NCBI GenBank assembly: GCA_903927685.1
Contig: CAIYOB010000493.1
Coordinates: 1 to 17,904, forward strand
Length of the DNA stretch: 17,904 nucleotides
Source: an uncultured Planctomycetaceae bacterium
Lineage (GTDB): Bacteria; Planctomycetota; Planctomycetia; Pirellulales; Pirellulaceae
Direction: 5' to 3'
Below, piece after piece: positions 6,422 through 15,211 of the stretch; positions within the stretch are counted from its first letter, which is position 1, and each line of letters begins with the position of its first letter. The notes beneath the pieces are model-generated. The model saw only the letters and a list, made by a program, of their open reading frames with translations. It was not told the DNA's origin and searched no databases. The translations under genes were made by a program, and so were the position numbers.

Positions 6422-8896
6422 ATGAAGCGTCTTGATCGCTGCATGGGGTTGCTGCTGATGGTGGGCCTGGGGATCGCGGGGCAGGCACCGGCGGCGGAGT
6501 ACTGGGTATCGCCCACCGGGAAGGATGCCGACCCCGGGACGCAGGCCGCGCCGTGGCAGACGCTGGGAAAGGCCGCGGCGGTAGCTGGGCCCGGGGACAC
6601 GGTTTTCCTCCGCGCAGGAACCTATCTCGAGACGCTCCGCCCGACACGATCCGGCGCGGCGGGGAAGCCGATCCGCTTCGTGGGTGCGCCCGGTGAACGG
6701 CCGCTCCTCAGCGGCGCGGATCCGCTGTCCGGAACCTGGCAGCCGCACCAGGGGAGCATTTTCAAACTGGCGACGGAGCAAAAGTTCATCCAGCTGTTTG
6801 TGGATGGAAAGATGATGCCGGAGGCGCGCTGGCCAAACACGGCCCCCGGCGAATTGCTGACTTATCACCGCGCTGCTGCCGGCGAGGGCACGGGCTACGA
6901 GGTGCTCGTGGACCAGAATCTGCCCCCGGGCGACTGGAACGGCGGCCTCGTCCTGCTGTGGCCCGGTTCGCGGTGGGTCAGCATGACCCGGCGGATCGCC
7001 GACTACCAGCCCGGTCAATCCCTCCGTTTCGATCCCACCACGGAGCAGAAGGTCAAGGACAAGTTTCACGCCACGGATCCCTACCAGCCGCGGGCCGGCA
7101 ACCCCTACGTGCTCCAGGGCGCCCTGGCGGGCCTCGACAGCCCCGGCGAGTGGTTCCTGGACGAAAAGACCGGCACGGTCTACCTGTGGCCGCCCGACAG
7201 CCAATCGCCGGCGACGCACACCGTGGCTGTCAAACAGCGGGACTACGCCGCCGATTTCAGCGGCCGCTCATTCGTCGAACTCGTCGGCGTGGACATCCTG
7301 GGCGCAGGCGTCAACATGGCCGATGCCCAGGGCTGCGTGCTCGAGGATTGCCGCTTGCGGTATGTCGAGCATGTGCGCCAGTGGGACAGCGGACGACTGC
7401 CGCCGGTCCGCAACGTCATCACCGGCCAGGGCAACCAATGGCGGCGGTGCCTGGTTCACGGCGCGGCGACGACGGGACTACAGATCGCTGGTCAAGACAA
7501 CCGCCTGATCAATTCGATCATCCACGACGTGAACTACGCCGGCACCGGGCGCGGGGGCTTGGACCTGGCGCGTTCGGTCGCCGCGGTTGTCTCGCACTGC
7601 ACGATTTCCCGCACCGGCCGCGACGGCATCCAGCACCACGGCAGCAAGCGGATACGCATCGAGTACTGCGACATCTTCCACGCCAACCTGATCAACAACG
7701 ACTCCGGCGCGATCTACGCCTGGGGCACGGACGGCGAGGGCGGCATCATCGCTTACAACTGGGTTCACGATCACCTCGGCGACAGCACGGTCGGCATCTA
7801 CCTGGATAACTTCGACAGCAACTTCATCGTGCATCACAACCTGGTGTGGAACTGCAGCGGCAGCGGCATCCGCGTGAACAGCGACGCGCTCCAGCACCTG
7901 GTCGCCAACAACACGATCCAGCAGGTGCGCGAGCCGTTCGGAACCTACTGCTATTCCGGGTACACACCCACGATGAAAGGCACGCGGATTCTCAACAACC
8001 TGGTCAACGAAGCGTTCGACCCCAAGAACCCGTCGCAGTTCGTCCAGGGCGAACTCGGTCCGGAGTTGTCGCACTGCGGTCCGGCCGCGGTGGACCAGGA
8101 CGGCTACCCGACCGCGGGCTCCGCGGCGATCGACGCGGGGCGGGAAATCGCGGGCATCACGGACGGCTTTCGCGGCCCGGCCCCCGACTTGGGCGCGTAC
8201 GAATCCGGCGGCCCGCGCTGGACCGCAGGGGCGGACTGGACGGACCCCGAGGCCCCGCCGCTGCCGCCGCGGAATCTCGCCTATACGCCCCATCGGCCGA
8301 TTACCGAGCAGACGATGATCCGCGAGGGGCTGGCCGTCTGGCTGGACGCCGCCGATCGCACCACCCTCGATCTCACCGCCGCCGGAACGGTCGCGGCGTG
8401 GCGGGACAAGTCGCCGGCCCGACGCGTGGCCCTGCCCGCCTTGCCGAACGGCTCGGTCACGTGGCTGCCGGACGGGATGAATGGCAAGCCGACGATTCGT
8501 GGTGCGGGGACCGGCAGCTTGCGATTGGAGGACCTGCAGGGCGAGCCAAAGCCGATCACGGTCTTCGTGGTCTCCCAGTCGCTGGAGCCCCGGGGGCCGG
8601 ATTGGCAGCGGATCATCGCGAGCTTCACGGGCGTCGGACAGGAGTGGGAGCTGCCGAACTGGATGATCGGCGTGCCCGGCGGCAAGAACCCGACCACGTG
8701 GCCCCCGCGGCTGTTCCTGTTCCAGCAGCGGGGAGGCGCCGCGCTCGGCCGGCTCACCGTGCTGGGAGCCTCGGCCGCCCAGGGCCAGGCGCTCGGCGGC
8801 GACGTCTCCGAGGTCCTGATCTTCGACCGCTCCTTGCGTTTCGACGAGACGGAGGCGGTCACGAAGTACCTGAACGCCAAGTGGGGACTCAAGTAG
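6422..8896 (+). CDS. Secreted right-handed parallel beta-helix protein with C-terminal lectin-like domain
   Basis: Start ATG 6422 is preceded by GAGGAAGGGG and gives 824 residues. The N-terminus is a Sec signal peptide with cleavage predicted at A25/E26 (APAA-EYWVS). It is followed by the DUF1565-like opening of extracellular beta-helix proteins (VSPTGKDADPGTQAAPWQTL, then AGPGDTVFLRAGTY). From about residue 280 to 540, repeated coils rich in N/D/H (for example LINSIIHDVNYAGTG, GIYLDNFDSNFIVHHNLVWN, HLVANNTI) build the helix seen in pectate-lyase-like folds. A GSAAIDAG / DLGAYESG segment (about 565-596) closes it. A C-terminal domain from about 636 (LAVWLDAADRTTLDL) to 824 looks like a concanavalin A/LamG-type sandwich. 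The protein probably binds or cleaves an extracellular polysaccharide. No catalytic residues can be assigned, so hydrolase, lyase or binding roles all remain possible. It is first in a run of three exported proteins. Confidence 0.85.
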   Translation: MKRLDRCMGLLLMVGLGIAGQAPAAEYWVSPTGKDADPGTQAAPWQTLGKAAAVAGPGDTVFLRAGTYLETLRPTRSGAAGKPIRFVGAPGERPLLSGADPLSGTWQPHQGSIFKLATEQKFIQLFVDGKMMPEARWPNTAPGELLTYHRAAAGEGTGYEVLVDQNLPPGDWNGGLVLLWPGSRWVSMTRRIADYQPGQSLRFDPTTEQKVKDKFHATDPYQPRAGNPYVLQGALAGLDSPGEWFLDEKTGTVYLWPPDSQSPATHTVAVKQRDYAADFSGRSFVELVGVDILGAGVNMADAQGCVLEDCRLRYVEHVRQWDSGRLPPVRNVITGQGNQWRRCLVHGAATTGLQIAGQDNRLINSIIHDVNYAGTGRGGLDLARSVAAVVSHCTISRTGRDGIQHHGSKRIRIEYCDIFHANLINNDSGAIYAWGTDGEGGIIAYNWVHDHLGDSTVGIYLDNFDSNFIVHHNLVWNCSGSGIRVNSDALQHLVANNTIQQVREPFGTYCYSGYTPTMKGTRILNNLVNEAFDPKNPSQFVQGELGPELSHCGPAAVDQDGYPTAGSAAIDAGREIAGITDGFRGPAPDLGAYESGGPRWTAGADWTDPEAPPLPPRNLAYTPHRPITEQTMIREGLAVWLDAADRTTLDLTAAGTVAAWRDKSPARRVALPALPNGSVTWLPDGMNGKPTIRGAGTGSLRLEDLQGEPKPITVFVVSQSLEPRGPDWQRIIASFTGVGQEWELPNWMIGVPGGKNPTTWPPRLFLFQQRGGAALGRLTVLGASAAQGQALGGDVSEVLIFDRSLRFDETEAVTKYLNAKWGLK

Positions 8897-8973
8897 CGTT
8901 CGACAAGCCCCCGGGCTAGAATCGCCCGGAGGCTCGCGAGACTTGCTCACGGTCATTCGGTTCAAGGTGAAAC

Positions 8974-10788
8974 ATGCAGCGACTGATTCTCCTCCTGTTG
9001 GTTTGCGTGGCCGGCCCGGCCGTGCGAGCGGCTGAACCGCCGCCGCCGCTCCTGTCCGTTCCGTCTCCGCAACAGCTGCGCTGGCAACGCGCGGAAATGA
9101 CCATGTTCCTGCACTTCGGCGTGAATACGTTCACCGACCGCGAGTGGGGTGACGGGACAGAGGCTCCCGATGTGTTCCGGCCCAGCGACCTGGACTGCCG
9201 ACAGTGGGTGCGTCAGGCGCGGGCGGCCGGATTCGGGATGCTGATCCTGACGGCCAAGCACCACGACGGGTTCTGCCTGTGGCCCAGCCGGTACACCGAC
9301 CACTGTGTCCGGTCCAGCCAGTGGCAGAACGGCCGGGGCGACGTCGTGCGCCAATTCGTCGACGCCTGCCGTGAACAGCAGATGCCCGCCGCGTTCTACC
9401 TGTCGCCGTGGGATCGCCACGAACCCAGTTACGGCGACAGCCCCCGCTACAACCAGCACTTCGTCAACCAACTGACTGAACTGCTGACGACCTACGGCCC
9501 GTTTGCCGAGGTCTGGTTCGACGGGGCGTGCGGTGAAGGGCCTAACGGCAAGCGGCAGGAATACGATTGGCCGAGCTACTACGGCACGATCCGCCAGCTC
9601 GAACCGACGGCGCTGATTGCGATCTGCGGCCCGGACGTCCGCTGGGTAGGCAACGAATCGGGCGTCGCTCGTCCCGGCGAATCGAGCGTCCGAGATGCCG
9701 GTGCTCACCAGGACGGCGGGGCCTCGGGCAAAGTCTGGTATCCCGCCGAATGCGACGTGTCCATTCGGCCCGGCTGGTTCTATCACGCCTCGCAAGACGA
9801 CCAGGTCAAGAGCGTCGCCCACTTGCTGGACATCTACTTCAAGTCGGTAGGCCGCAACAGCGTACTGCTCCTGAACGTGCCGCCGGACCGCGCCGGGCAG
9901 ATTTCGCAGTTCGACGCCCAGCGGCTGAGCGAATTCCGGGCAGCGCTGGACGAGATCTTCCAGACCGACCTGTGCGCCGGCCGCCCGGTGTGCGGCAGCA
10001 GCGTTCGCGCGGACGATCCTCGGTTCGCGGCGGCCAACGTGACCGACGGCAGCCTCGAGACGTACTGGGCGACTGACGACGGCGTGACGACCGGTTCGCT
10101 GGAGGTCGGCTGGGACGCGGCGCAACCGGTGAACGTGATCAACGTCCAGGAGTACCTTCCGCTGGGCGAGCGCGTGCGGCGGTATCACATCGAAGCGAAC
10201 ACGGGGGGCCAGTGGCGGACAGTGGCTGGCGGCACGATCATCGGACATCGCAACCTGCTGCGCATTCCCGCCGTGACCGCTCAGGGGCTGCGGTTGGTGA
10301 TCGACGAGGCGGCCGCTTGTCCCGCCATCTGCGGCTTCGGAGCCTACTACAGCGAGCTGGCGGTCCCGGCCGGCTCCGGATCGCTGGCCGCGCACCAGCC
10401 GGCGGAAGCGTCCAACGTCCACGGAGGCGGCACGGTCTTCGGCGCTGACAAAGCGGTCGACGACGACCCCGACACGCGCTGGGCCACGGCCGACGAGGTA
10501 CGCGAATGCTGGCTCGAAGTCGACTTGCGCCAGCCGCAGACGATCGACCGCATCACGATCGCGGAACTCGAGCCTCGGGTCACCCAGTTCCAAATCGAGT
10601 ATCGGTTGAGCCAGGATGAAGCCTGGAAAACGGCGCTGTCGGGCAACCAGGCGGGGCGGCAGTTCGAAGCCAAGTTCCCGCCGGTGCAAGCCCGGTACGT
10701 CCGGCTGCACATTCTGGCTGCCAGCTTCGCACCAACGATCTGGGAATTCGGCGTCTTCGGCCCGGCCAAGCCAGAGCAGAAACCATGA
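8974..10788 (+). CDS. Secreted alpha-L-fucosidase, GH29, with C-terminal galactose-binding-like modules
   Basis: The 604-residue product has a Sec signal peptide (residues 1 to about 20, ending VRAA). The GH29 catalytic TIM barrel spans about 30-330, with FLHFGVNTFTDREWG (45-59), LTAKHHDGFCLWPS (92-105), and FAEVWFDGACGEGPNG (177-192), in which D183 fits the catalytic nucleophile. E228 in RWVGNESG is a plausible acid/base. This is judged from its 45-residue distance from the nucleophile and the resemblance to the GH29-B type, and is tentative. Two beta-sandwich modules follow: about 335-465, and about 475-597. The second is a clear F5/8 type C-like domain (ADKAVDDDPDTRWAT, then WLEVDLRQPQTIDRITI, then ARYVRLHI). 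Such modules bind galactose-type or other sugars and anchor the enzyme to glycans. The enzyme would release alpha-linked fucose outside the cytoplasm. It starts 77 bp after the beta-helix gene on the same strand, so co-transcription is likely. Confidence 0.92.
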   Translation: MQRLILLLLVCVAGPAVRAAEPPPPLLSVPSPQQLRWQRAEMTMFLHFGVNTFTDREWGDGTEAPDVFRPSDLDCRQWVRQARAAGFGMLILTAKHHDGFCLWPSRYTDHCVRSSQWQNGRGDVVRQFVDACREQQMPAAFYLSPWDRHEPSYGDSPRYNQHFVNQLTELLTTYGPFAEVWFDGACGEGPNGKRQEYDWPSYYGTIRQLEPTALIAICGPDVRWVGNESGVARPGESSVRDAGAHQDGGASGKVWYPAECDVSIRPGWFYHASQDDQVKSVAHLLDIYFKSVGRNSVLLLNVPPDRAGQISQFDAQRLSEFRAALDEIFQTDLCAGRPVCGSSVRADDPRFAAANVTDGSLETYWATDDGVTTGSLEVGWDAAQPVNVINVQEYLPLGERVRRYHIEANTGGQWRTVAGGTIIGHRNLLRIPAVTAQGLRLVIDEAAACPAICGFGAYYSELAVPAGSGSLAAHQPAEASNVHGGGTVFGADKAVDDDPDTRWATADEVRECWLEVDLRQPQTIDRITIAELEPRVTQFQIEYRLSQDEAWKTALSGNQAGRQFEAKFPPVQARYVRLHILAASFAPTIWEFGVFGPAKPEQKP

Positions 10789-10925
10789 GCGACGTCCCGG
10801 CCGCTGGGACTCGGCCGCGCGTGTGATTCTGCGAGTGGGATGCGGCGGACTGGATGTCAAGGGTTAGCCCCGTGGAGGTTCCCGATTCGCACTACAGGAA
10901 TGAGCGTTCCCACAGGAGACCGATC

Positions 10926-12290
10926 TTGAACAAGCTGCGACTGACTCGACGCGATTGGTTGACCACCGCGGCGGCCCTCGGCGTGGCAACGGGGTTCTCG
11001 CCGTCCCTTCCGCAGACTTGCGGCGCCGACGAATCGCCGGTGCCGGGCAAGGCCGCCGTCCCGGAACTCATCGTGGATGTCGACGTCAATGATGAAGTCT
11101 GGCTCCGCGACCACGCGCTGACCGAGGCCGAGATCGTGACGCTCGTCAGGCAATTGAAGCAAAACGGCTGCCAGACGCTCCTGGTCCGCTGCGGCTGCCT
11201 GGGGCTGCTGCCCTACCGGACCGAGCTGTCGTACCCGCTGGGGTTCGATGCCGCCGACGCCCGCGCCAAGGCGGGGCCGTTTCTCGGCGACGTGGAAGCC
11301 TACATCGGCCAACGGACGGCTTGGAACGCGCGTTACGCGGAAGTCATCCGCAACCTCAACCCGCCGGAGGTGTTCATCCGCGCCGGACACGAACAGGGCC
11401 TCAAGGTGCTGGCCTGGCTGGACCTGTTCGATGACGGCTTTCCCGGTTACCGCTCGAAGTTTCTCGACGAGCATCCCCACTGCCAATGGGTCGGTCAGGA
11501 CGGCGCGACGTACTTCCCGGGCTTGTTCGACTATGCCTGGCCGGAGGCCCGGGAATTCCGCGTGGCGCAGGCCCGGGAGTTGCTCAACTTGGGCGCCGAC
11601 GGCATCCACTGTTCGACCAGTGCCCACGGCCGCCACCTGCCCAACCGTCAAGAGGCCGACTACTTCGGCTACAGCCGGCCGATCGTCGACGAATTCAAGG
11701 CCAAGTACGGCGTGGACATACGCGCCGCCGGCGAGTTCGATCGGGCAGCCTGGCACGATCTGAAGGGCGACGCGATGGTACAGTTGTACCGCGGCCTGGC
11801 GACGCTCTGCCACGGCCGTGGCAAAGCATTGTGGATCGGCCTGCAAATCGGACGCTATACCCAGTTCGCAGCCGATCCCCACTTTAGTACCAACGTGGTT
11901 GCCAGGTTCACGAATCACTGGAAACGGCTGGTCGACGAGCGGCTGGCCGATGCCTTCATCCTGGGTGATTACGAATTGATGTCCATTCCCGGCCAAGCGT
12001 ATTGGACCGCCAAGCCCGACATCCAGCTCAGTGCGGGCGAAGATCTGTATGCCTGGGCGGCCCGAGAATATCGGTCCCATTGCCAAGGGAAGACGCGTTT
12101 GTACCTGTTCTCCGAATGGCTGCCGGGCGAACCTGCGGCACTTCGGGCTCGCACGCGTTTCTGGGCCGAGACAACTCGAAAGCACGGCTTCGACGGCATC
12201 GACATGCACGAAGCCTGGAACTTTGAATCCCACCCGGACAACATGGCCATCCTCGGTTCGCTGGCGGACTGGCTGCGAGGCAAACAGTAG
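10926..12290 (+). CDS. Tat-exported GHL10-like (family 10) glycosyl hydrolase
   Basis: I place the start at TTG 10926 because AGGAG (10913-10917) lies 8 nt upstream and the product then opens directly with a Tat signal: NKLRLTRRDWLTTAAALGV, with the twin arginines at residues 8-9. A reading from 10854 adds 24 residues in front and buries that signal. The mature part of about 420 residues has the (beta/alpha)8-type pattern of GHL10/DUF187-like proteins. These include LRCGCL-like strands, HEQGLKVLAWLDLFDD, DYAWPEAREFRVAQARELL, LGADGIHC, then KALWIGLQIGRYTQF and FDGIDMHEAW. Enzymes of this group act, or are thought to act, on polysaccharides; the substrate and catalytic acids cannot be assigned here. 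The gene follows the fucosidase after 137 bp and ends the co-directional run, suggesting a shared glycan target. Confidence 0.82.
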   Translation: MNKLRLTRRDWLTTAAALGVATGFSPSLPQTCGADESPVPGKAAVPELIVDVDVNDEVWLRDHALTEAEIVTLVRQLKQNGCQTLLVRCGCLGLLPYRTELSYPLGFDAADARAKAGPFLGDVEAYIGQRTAWNARYAEVIRNLNPPEVFIRAGHEQGLKVLAWLDLFDDGFPGYRSKFLDEHPHCQWVGQDGATYFPGLFDYAWPEAREFRVAQARELLNLGADGIHCSTSAHGRHLPNRQEADYFGYSRPIVDEFKAKYGVDIRAAGEFDRAAWHDLKGDAMVQLYRGLATLCHGRGKALWIGLQIGRYTQFAADPHFSTNVVARFTNHWKRLVDERLADAFILGDYELMSIPGQAYWTAKPDIQLSAGEDLYAWAAREYRSHCQGKTRLYLFSEWLPGEPAALRARTRFWAETTRKHGFDGIDMHEAWNFESHPDNMAILGSLADWLRGKQ

Positions 12291-12718
12291 CGATCGCGAG
12301 AGAGCCGTGGAGCCTGGAGCTACGAGCCACCGGCCTCAGCCGGCCCCCGTAAGCCCATTGGCGAGCCGCAAAGCCTAGCGAAAGACCTCCTCCAGGCTCT
12401 CGGCCGTCAGGCCCAAACTCAAGACCTGCAGGATGACAGATTCCGCAGCGTGCATTGCCCACTTCAGTAGGCTGAACTACCGGCGAGTCTCTTGGGGTGT
12501 TGGTTCCCCAAGATTGGGTGTTTGGGGGGCACTCAATGATCCGCGGGCCTATTTGACGGCCCGCACCGACAATTTGAACGACGCGTAGCGTCAGATTTCT
12601 GGCGTTCTATCTTCTTGGGGATCACGTCCGCTTCCGTGACGCGTTGGCGTCAGCCGCCTCAATCTCTTGTCCCGCCGAACTTGAGCCGCTCAACAATCCC
12701 CTTCCCGGGCAGAATCAC
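12291..12718. other. Convergent intergenic region with hairpins
   Basis: These 428 bases separate the plus-strand hydrolase and the minus-strand cytochrome, which end toward each other. Visible hairpins are CCGGC-CTCA-GCCGG (12330-12343), CTTGGGG with CCCCAAG around an 8-nt loop (12491-12512), GCGGGCC with GGCCCGC around an 8-nt loop (12543-12564), and TGACGC-GTTG-GCGTCA (12637-12652). None has a T-run on either side, so none is a standard intrinsic terminator. They may still serve in RNA processing or termination of the convergent transcripts. A possible gene remnant at 12375-12476 is listed separately. Confidence 0.55.
12375..12476 (-). pseudogene. Possible 33-codon protein remnant, family unknown
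   Basis: One minus-strand frame reads FSLLKWAMHAAESVILQVLS followed by LGLTAESLEEVFR and a TAG stop (12375-12377). The helix-forming composition and mostly G/C third codon positions look like the tail of a real protein. The frame is closed immediately upstream by a TAG and there is no start codon or ribosome-binding site at its head. I do not recognise the family. It may be a leftover of an inserted or deleted gene, or chance. Confidence 0.2.
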
Positions 12719-15211
12719 TTACCGTGACGGTCCCGAACTCGTCTGCGGCCCGGCGCGGATCTCATCCCGGATCTGCTGGTACATCCGGTCTTGGGGGCGG
12801 AGTTTGACCAGTTGCTCAGCGTATTGCAGAGCCTGGCCGGCGGCGTTGCGTTCCTTGTAAAACAGGGCCAGGCCGAGCAGGAACTGCGGGTTGTTCGGCT
12901 CTAGCGAGTTGGCTTTCTGCAAGGCCTGTTCCGCTTCCTCGAACCGGCGATGCAGGTACAGCAGCATGCCGTAGCGATACTGCACAAAGGCGGCGTCCGG
13001 CGCCAAGCGGGCGTCGCGGGCGAACAACTCCAACTCCTCGCGGCGCAGGCGCGTCGCTTCCTGACGTAACCGATTCGCCTCGGCTGCCGCCCTGTCGGCG
13101 GCCGCCGAATCACCCAGCGAGGACGCCTGCCCGGCGCGGCTGTCCTGGCCCTCGGCTAACCGGTCGTACAACGCGGCCAGATTGGTTCGCGGTCCGGTCG
13201 TGGCCGGCTCGACGTGCAAGGCATCCTGGTAGGCCCGGATCGCCCGCTCGTCCTGGCCTCGGCCTTCGGCCACGATCCCTAGCATGACGTGCGCCCCGGC
13301 CCGGTCGTTGTTGACCAACAGACCGCGTTCAAACTCGGCCAGCGCCGCCTGCAATTGCTCGCGCTGCGGTCCGCGCAGCAGACTCTCCGGCACGCTGCAC
13401 AGCGCGCGGGCCGCCTCGGTGCGCACCAACCGGACGGGATCGCCCAACAAGGGCGCCAGCGCTCGCGCGAATTGCTCGTCGGGCAGCCGCCCCTGCAGGT
13501 TGCCGAGCGCCGTCGCGCGGATCTGCGGCTGCGGATCCTGCAGCAATTCCAAGGCTGCGCTGGTGCTGGCCAGGCTGTCGAACTGCCCCAATTCCAGCAA
13601 CGCGGTGGCGCGGACGATTGCCGGTAAGCGCGCATCGCCAGCCACTCGCGCCAGTCCTTTCTCCGCGTCCGCTTCGCCACGCCGCCCGGCATCCAGGAGC
13701 GGCGCAAAGTACTTGTCGAACTTTCGTTCCTGCTGGCGCTGCTTGCCGTACCAGTCCTGGTACGCCTTGTTCATTGCCTGGTCCAACTGAGCCAGCACCG
13801 CCTTGACCTTCTCGTCGCCGTTCCTCGCGGCCAGGATCCAATCCAGGTATTGCCGCAAGTCCCGACGATCCTGGACACCGGCTTTGGCTTTGTCCACGTC
13901 CTTGTCCAAATGGCAGCGCGTGCAGGCGTTGGGGGTGCCCAGTTGGATGCTCAAGTCGGGCCGGGGATTGCGGAGGCTGTGGTCCCGCCGCGGGTGAACT
14001 TCCATGTACGTCGTCTGCGGCATGTGGCACTCGACGCACGCGGCGCCGGTCGAATCCGGCTGGTGGAAGTGGTGCGCCGGCGTGTCATACTTGCCCGCCG
14101 GGTGCTGATGGCACGACGTGCAGAGCGCATTGCCCGTGTATTTCGGCTTGGCCTTGTGCGGATCGTGACAATCCGTGCAGCGGATGCCCTTGTGGTACAT
14201 CTTGCTCTGGATAAAGGACGCGTACTCGTACACTTCGTCCAGGATCTGGCCGTCGGCGTGGTAGGTCGTCCGCTGCAACAGTTCGTTGTTGTAGTAGTCG
14301 TAAAAGTTGCCGCCCGGAGGGAAGTCCGGAAAAACGTGCGAGCGGCGGGAGTGGCAGGGAGCGCACGTCTGAATCAGCGTTTCGGCGTTGTCCTTCAGCC
14401 TCGCAAGTCCATACCCCCGCTTGCGGTCCCAGAACAGCGAGTTGGCGGTGGCCAGGTCGACGTGGACGCTGCCCGGCCCGTGACACGCTTCGCAGCTGAC
14501 GTCGATCTCCGAGAACGTCGTATGGTACGTGTTCGTGGCGACGTCAAAGTTCTTCTGCAGGTTCGTCGAGTGACAATCGGCGCACATGTTGTTCCACCGC
14601 TGGGCGACACCCGTCCAGTGCAGATCATCGTCGGGCGCCAGCCGCTCGCGGACATCCGGCGGATGCAGGTAGAACCACTCCTTGCGGCGCGTATCCCAAC
14701 AGATCCGCAGGACTTGGACACGGGCTAACTCGTGCGCCGGCAAGTCCGCCGGACGATCGAACTCGACCATGTACTGCTGCAGCGGATCGACGCCGAAGAC
14801 CCATTTCACCTCAAAATCGGTCAGCTTGCCGTCCGGGCCTTCCGTGTGGACCCAGAACTTGCCGTCGCGGCGGAACATCCGCGAGCGGACGCCGAACTGT
14901 TCGAATTCCGCGTCGCTGAAATCGCCCAACACGGTATCCGGCGTGGCGACATCCATCGCCAGATCGTGATGCGACCCCACCCACGCGTCGTAAGCCTCGC
15001 GATGGCAATCGATGCACGCCTGGCGGCCGACAAAGGTGGCCTGGACATTGTCCGGCACGCACACCCACCAGTCGGCCAGGACCAGCCCGCCGACCACCAG
15101 CAGCAGCGTTGCGGCGCAGAGGAGCCCCCGGACCCAGCGGGCCAGGGGGCGACGTGGCTCAGGGATGGCAGCAACGGGGGCGGGCCGTTGGGGATGGCGT
15201 TTCTTGGACAT
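12719..15211 (-). CDS. Membrane-anchored octaheme c-type cytochrome with HEAT and TPR repeats
   Basis: From ATG 15211 the product has 830 residues. A further 86 residues of open frame upstream lack protein character. One hydrophobic segment (about 28-47) follows a basic cytoplasmic tail, so the rest faces the periplasm or equivalent compartment. Eight CxxCH haem-c motifs start at C66, C210, C240, C283, C345, C364, C392 and C430. There is no CxxCK. Histidine-rich spacers (HH at 81-82, HHFH at 380-383, HPRRDH at 406-411) may supply distal ligands. The haem half resembles the cytochrome c554 / doubled-CXXCH multihaem group. Residues about 500-610 look like HEAT repeats (alternating helices with LP..VRATALLELG, QIRATALGNL and VRTEAARAL). 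Residues about 617-665 and 740-810 look like TPRs, with a charged coiled-coil-like stretch at 700-728. The electron donor and acceptor are unknown. No maturation genes adjoin it. Confidence 0.9.
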   Translation of the reverse strand: MSKKRHPQRPAPVAAIPEPRRPLARWVRGLLCAATLLLVVGGLVLADWWVCVPDNVQATFVGRQACIDCHREAYDAWVGSHHDLAMDVATPDTVLGDFSDAEFEQFGVRSRMFRRDGKFWVHTEGPDGKLTDFEVKWVFGVDPLQQYMVEFDRPADLPAHELARVQVLRICWDTRRKEWFYLHPPDVRERLAPDDDLHWTGVAQRWNNMCADCHSTNLQKNFDVATNTYHTTFSEIDVSCEACHGPGSVHVDLATANSLFWDRKRGYGLARLKDNAETLIQTCAPCHSRRSHVFPDFPPGGNFYDYYNNELLQRTTYHADGQILDEVYEYASFIQSKMYHKGIRCTDCHDPHKAKPKYTGNALCTSCHQHPAGKYDTPAHHFHQPDSTGAACVECHMPQTTYMEVHPRRDHSLRNPRPDLSIQLGTPNACTRCHLDKDVDKAKAGVQDRRDLRQYLDWILAARNGDEKVKAVLAQLDQAMNKAYQDWYGKQRQQERKFDKYFAPLLDAGRRGEADAEKGLARVAGDARLPAIVRATALLELGQFDSLASTSAALELLQDPQPQIRATALGNLQGRLPDEQFARALAPLLGDPVRLVRTEAARALCSVPESLLRGPQREQLQAALAEFERGLLVNNDRAGAHVMLGIVAEGRGQDERAIRAYQDALHVEPATTGPRTNLAALYDRLAEGQDSRAGQASSLGDSAAADRAAAEANRLRQEATRLRREELELFARDARLAPDAAFVQYRYGMLLYLHRRFEEAEQALQKANSLEPNNPQFLLGLALFYKERNAAGQALQYAEQLVKLRPQDRMYQQIRDEIRAGPQTSSGPSR

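Noticed and set aside
7478..8965. A 495-codon open frame antisense to the beta-helix gene
   Set aside because: Same reason: low-complexity translation opposite a well-supported secreted protein.
8962..10860. A 632-codon open frame antisense to the fucosidase
   Set aside because: It mirrors the GH29 gene in a GC-rich genome. Its translation is Arg/Gly/Ala/Val-rich with no domain pattern, while the plus strand has clear catalytic motifs, a signal peptide and a fitting start.
10857..12233. A 458-codon open frame antisense to the GHL10-like gene
   Set aside because: It has no recognisable motif. The sense strand has a Tat signal, a ribosome-binding site and family motifs.
12392..12462. A CxxCH (CGICH) haem-like motif in a minus-strand frame
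   Set aside because: The surrounding translation is Gly/Arg/Pro-rich, has no signal sequence, and a different frame in the same place looks more protein-like. It is a chance motif.
12543..12564. An intrinsic terminator for the convergent genes
   Set aside because: The stem is only 7 bp and neither side has a T-run, so it is described only as a hairpin.
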